Assembly (NCBI GenBank): GCA_017164015.1
Contig: CP071065.1
Coordinates: 713,409-777,408 of the forward strand
DNA: 64,000 nt
Source of the DNA: Nostoc sp. UHCC 0702
Lineage (GTDB): Bacteria; Cyanobacteriota; Cyanobacteriia; Cyanobacteriales; Nostocaceae
Direction: 5' to 3'
Within the stretch, counting starts at the first letter, position 1; every line of letters begins with the position of its first letter. Made by a program: the position numbers and the translations under genes. The notes below the pieces were generated by a model. It had not been told where the DNA came from. It made no database searches and saw only the letters and a program-made list of their open reading frames with translations. Of this stretch, positions 62,201 to 64,000 are shown piece by piece.

Positions 62201-62309
62201 TGACTCGAAATGCAAATAGTTTTGACTATTTGCTGAACAGGTTGTATAAGGTATCACTGAATCTGTTGTCGTAATCTTGTACCTATGAAGTATTTTATTT
62301 CATAGGTAC
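62201..62309 (+). promoter_or_regulatory. 3-prime region of precursor 2 with hairpin
   Basis: Repeats the CTTGACTC ... GCAAATAGTTTTG ... TATTTG segment found after precursor 1. A hairpin GTACCTATGAA / TTCATAGGTAC (62279-62309) follows and could end the transcript. Confidence 0.5.
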
Positions 62310-62390
62310 GTTATATATTTATAGCCATAAATTAACTATATAATCTTAATTTTTTAGGTTCATATAAGGCTATCTATTAATATTCAGTAT

Positions 62391-62430
62391 TTGACACTCC
62401 TCGCCCTAGAAGTGCGAGGATTCTTGGTTC
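62391..62430 (-). mobile_element. IS605 right-end fragment
   Basis: Read on the minus strand this is GAACCAAGAATCCTCGC ... GCGAGGAGTGTCAA, the same right-end hairpin and tip as at 11976 and 23240. The rest of the element is absent; a MITE abuts it on the right. Confidence 0.65.
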
Positions 62431-62564
62431 ACGGTTCAGTTAGAGTCAAAATCCGTAAATTGCGTAGGTTGGGTATCGGATAGATAGAAACCCAACATTT
62501 TCACGACTTTGTTGGGTAACGCTTACGCTCTACCCAACCTAAAATTATCCTTAACTGAACCGTG
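62430..62564. mobile_element. MITE-like element, family E
   Basis: Terminal inverted repeats CACGGTTCAGTTA (62430-62442) and TAACTGAACCGTG (62552-62564) are perfect over 13 bp. The interior has GTAGGTTGGGTAT and CTACCCAACCTA arms, the abundant GTTGGGT-type cyanobacterial repeat. It seems to be inserted in the IS605 fragment. Confidence 0.7.
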
Positions 62565-63433
62565 TTTGGGCATAAGAAAAAATTATGCTTCAAATAATAC
62601 AAGTTATATTGAGAGAGAAAAATTACGGCATATGTTCAAGCATAACTCTATCTCAAGTGGGATTGAAAAATTGCTGTCATTTTACTGTAGAATAACTTCT
62701 GTTTTCACAGATTCGACTTATGATTTCATCACTACGACAAAAAAGTTATATTAAGCTGATATTTATTAGTTGATCATAACCCAGAGTCAAAATGCCAGAA
62801 GACCTAGTGCCAAACAGTTGAAGATTAAACATCTTCACATTAGTCATTCAAATTAATTGATTGCAGCAGTCGCTAGTGTTGCAAAGAACTGGGAAATTTT
62901 TGATTAAACTTGCTCGTAATTTTTAAATGCGATCGCAACCATTTGGAGTAATAAATATAATGTGTTTTTTAAGTCATCTATCTAAAGGATGAAAGTTTTT
63001 GATAATAATTGAACCCATAGCTAGTTGTGTAAATCAAGCGATAATTTAAAAATGTTAACAATACTGATTGACAGATTATTCTCTCAAAGAATGCTAGATG
63101 TTATGCTGACCTAACTTGATGATATCCACTTTTTCTACAATTATGAAGAGATGGCTATACAATACCCATTCTTCTAGTAACCATATAAAATGGTGGAACA
63201 AATAAAGTTATGTATGCATTTGACAGCAGTAGCCAGTGATCATGTGACCAAAAATGTTGATTTAAAGAATTAATCAACAGGTCGCATCTGTGCTTTTGAT
63301 GTCAAGATGAAACCAAAAAATATTTGTAAATTTTTGCCTATTCAGCCTTGCATCATGCAGAGTTTTCCAAATAGTCAATCAATGTAGTTGTACTTGTATA
63401 AATTGCTCTAATTTTTTTTAGGAGAATATTCTT
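62565..63433. other. Intergenic, no gene recognised
   Basis: AT-rich 870-bp region. An ORF of 81 codons (62509-62754) overlaps the MITE and has no protein-like pattern. A GCGATCGC octamer is at about 62931. AGGAG at 63420-63424 belongs to the next gene. Confidence 0.5.
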
Positions 63434-64000
63434 ATGGGTAGTTCCTTTCGTTGGTCTTCAACAAGCGCAACTTTGCTAGCTTTGGGAATGCTAGCAGCTA
63501 CAGTTACTCCCATAACAGTTGCTACCGTAGTCACAGCGCAAACCACACCACCAAGCACAACTCCACCAACAACATCAACCTCTAACTTTAGTGATGTCAG
63601 TTCAGATTATTGGGCGCTTCCGTTTATCCAAGCCCTAGCCGAAAGAAACATCATTACAGGCTTTCCTGATGGCACGTTTAAGCCGAATCAATCTGTGACT
63701 CGCGCTGAATTTGCTACATTAATTCAAAAAGCCTTTAACCAAAACCCTGTTCGCCAGTTAAGTTCAACTGGATTTAGAGATGTTCCCTCTAACTACTGGG
63801 CGGCAGATGCTATTAGAGAAGCTTACGAAGCTGGATTTTTAACAGGTTATCCTGGAGACTTGTTTCAACCAAATCAGCAAATTCCCAAAGTGCAGGCGCT
63901 GGTTGCTTTAACAAGTGGTTTGGGTTTGAGTAGTAGTGATAATGCATCAACTGTTAACAGTACTTATTACACAGACGCTTCAGCCATCCCAGACTACGCC
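63434..64000 (+). CDS. S-layer homology (SLH) domain protein (partial at window end)
   Basis: 189 codons, open to the window end. A signal peptide (MGSSFRWSSTSATLLALGML ... VTAQ) is followed by a Thr/Pro linker and SLH repeats: FSDVSSDYWALPFIQALAER with ITGFPDGTFKPNQSVTRAEF, then FRDVPSNYWAADAIREAYEA with LTGYPGDLFQPNQ. SLH domains bind the peptidoglycan-linked polymer. In cyanobacteria such proteins include SomA/B-like porins and S-layer-type proteins; the missing C terminus would decide. RBS AGGAG at 63420. Confidence 0.88.
   Translation, partial: MGSSFRWSSTSATLLALGMLAATVTPITVATVVTAQTTPPSTTPPTTSTSNFSDVSSDYWALPFIQALAERNIITGFPDGTFKPNQSVTRAEFATLIQKAFNQNPVRQLSSTGFRDVPSNYWAADAIREAYEAGFLTGYPGDLFQPNQQIPKVQALVALTSGLGLSSSDNASTVNSTYYTDASAIPDYA

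Noticed and set aside
62509..62754. 81-codon ORF after MITE E
   Set aside because: It starts inside the MITE, has no ribosome-binding site, leader motif or protein-like pattern, and does not resemble the nearby precursors.

Overview
The window reads as chromosomal DNA of a filamentous, probably heterocyst-forming cyanobacterium (Nostocales). The evidence is: dense GCGATCGC (HIP1-type) octamers; 7-bp tandem repeat tracts in many intergenic gaps; a 6S RNA gene directly behind purK; a patD-like heterocyst-frequency gene; CbiG-type cobalamin, geranylgeranyl-reductase and MenH genes; and many MITE-like elements. No tRNA, rRNA or CRISPR array was seen.

Layout. 1-6.6 kb: tail of a pentapeptide-repeat gene, purK, 6S RNA, an active/inactive M16 peptidase pair, a peptidoglycan-binding protein, a YvlD-like membrane protein and a CbiG C-terminal gene. 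6.6-11.2 kb: a candidate small RNA, an Rpn/DUF2887 nuclease with a minisatellite, an ankyrin protein, and DUF4079 and DUF1997 proteins. 11.3-12 kb: a tnpB-less IS605-type relic with a ribbon-helix-helix gene. 12-20.8 kb: SDR protein, lambda-R-like lysozyme, menH, DHFR-like reductase, His-rich CsoR-type regulator, HtrA/Deg protease, RCK channel protein and a ferredoxin-MBL fusion. 21-23.2 kb: IS200/IS605 element (tnpA, small ORF, tnpB). 23.2-41.6 kb: mostly core genes (geranylgeranyl reductase, frr-pyrH, rsh, patD, CNNM/CorC, mfd), broken up by MITEs, a decayed STAND NTPase and a heptapeptide minisatellite.

41.8-50.9 kb is an accessory island between mfd and katA. It holds an ATPase plus PD-(D/E)XK-type nuclease pair (a candidate defence module), two DUF6888/DUF6887 loci (one truncated), DUF433/DUF5615 and VapBC-type toxin-antitoxin pairs, a Uma2 nuclease, a HARE-HTH gene followed by a second HTH gene, a frameshifted IS630 copy next to a broken toxin-antitoxin pair, and a truncated HicB. 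50.9-54.6 kb: catalase with a double-dyad promoter, yidD, a polyprenol/phytol-kinase-like protein and a membrane protein.

55-62.2 kb is a peptide secretion locus. A HlyD-type adaptor and a C39-peptidase ABC exporter are each bracketed by copies of one MITE family. Around them lie two small genes with double-glycine leaders (LSTEQQQLLAGG type), a truncated leader-only copy upstream and a decayed copy between the two intact ones. The exporter would cut the leader after Gly-Gly and move the core peptide out with the adaptor. The window ends inside an SLH-domain (S-layer/porin-type) protein.

The strongest candidates for new biology are the secreted-peptide locus, the ATPase-nuclease pair, the tnpB-less RNA-like element with the RHH gene, the unassigned structured RNAs near 6.8 kb and 55.9 kb, and repeat DNA that has become coding sequence inside mfd. 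All functional statements rest on motif reading by eye, without database searches.
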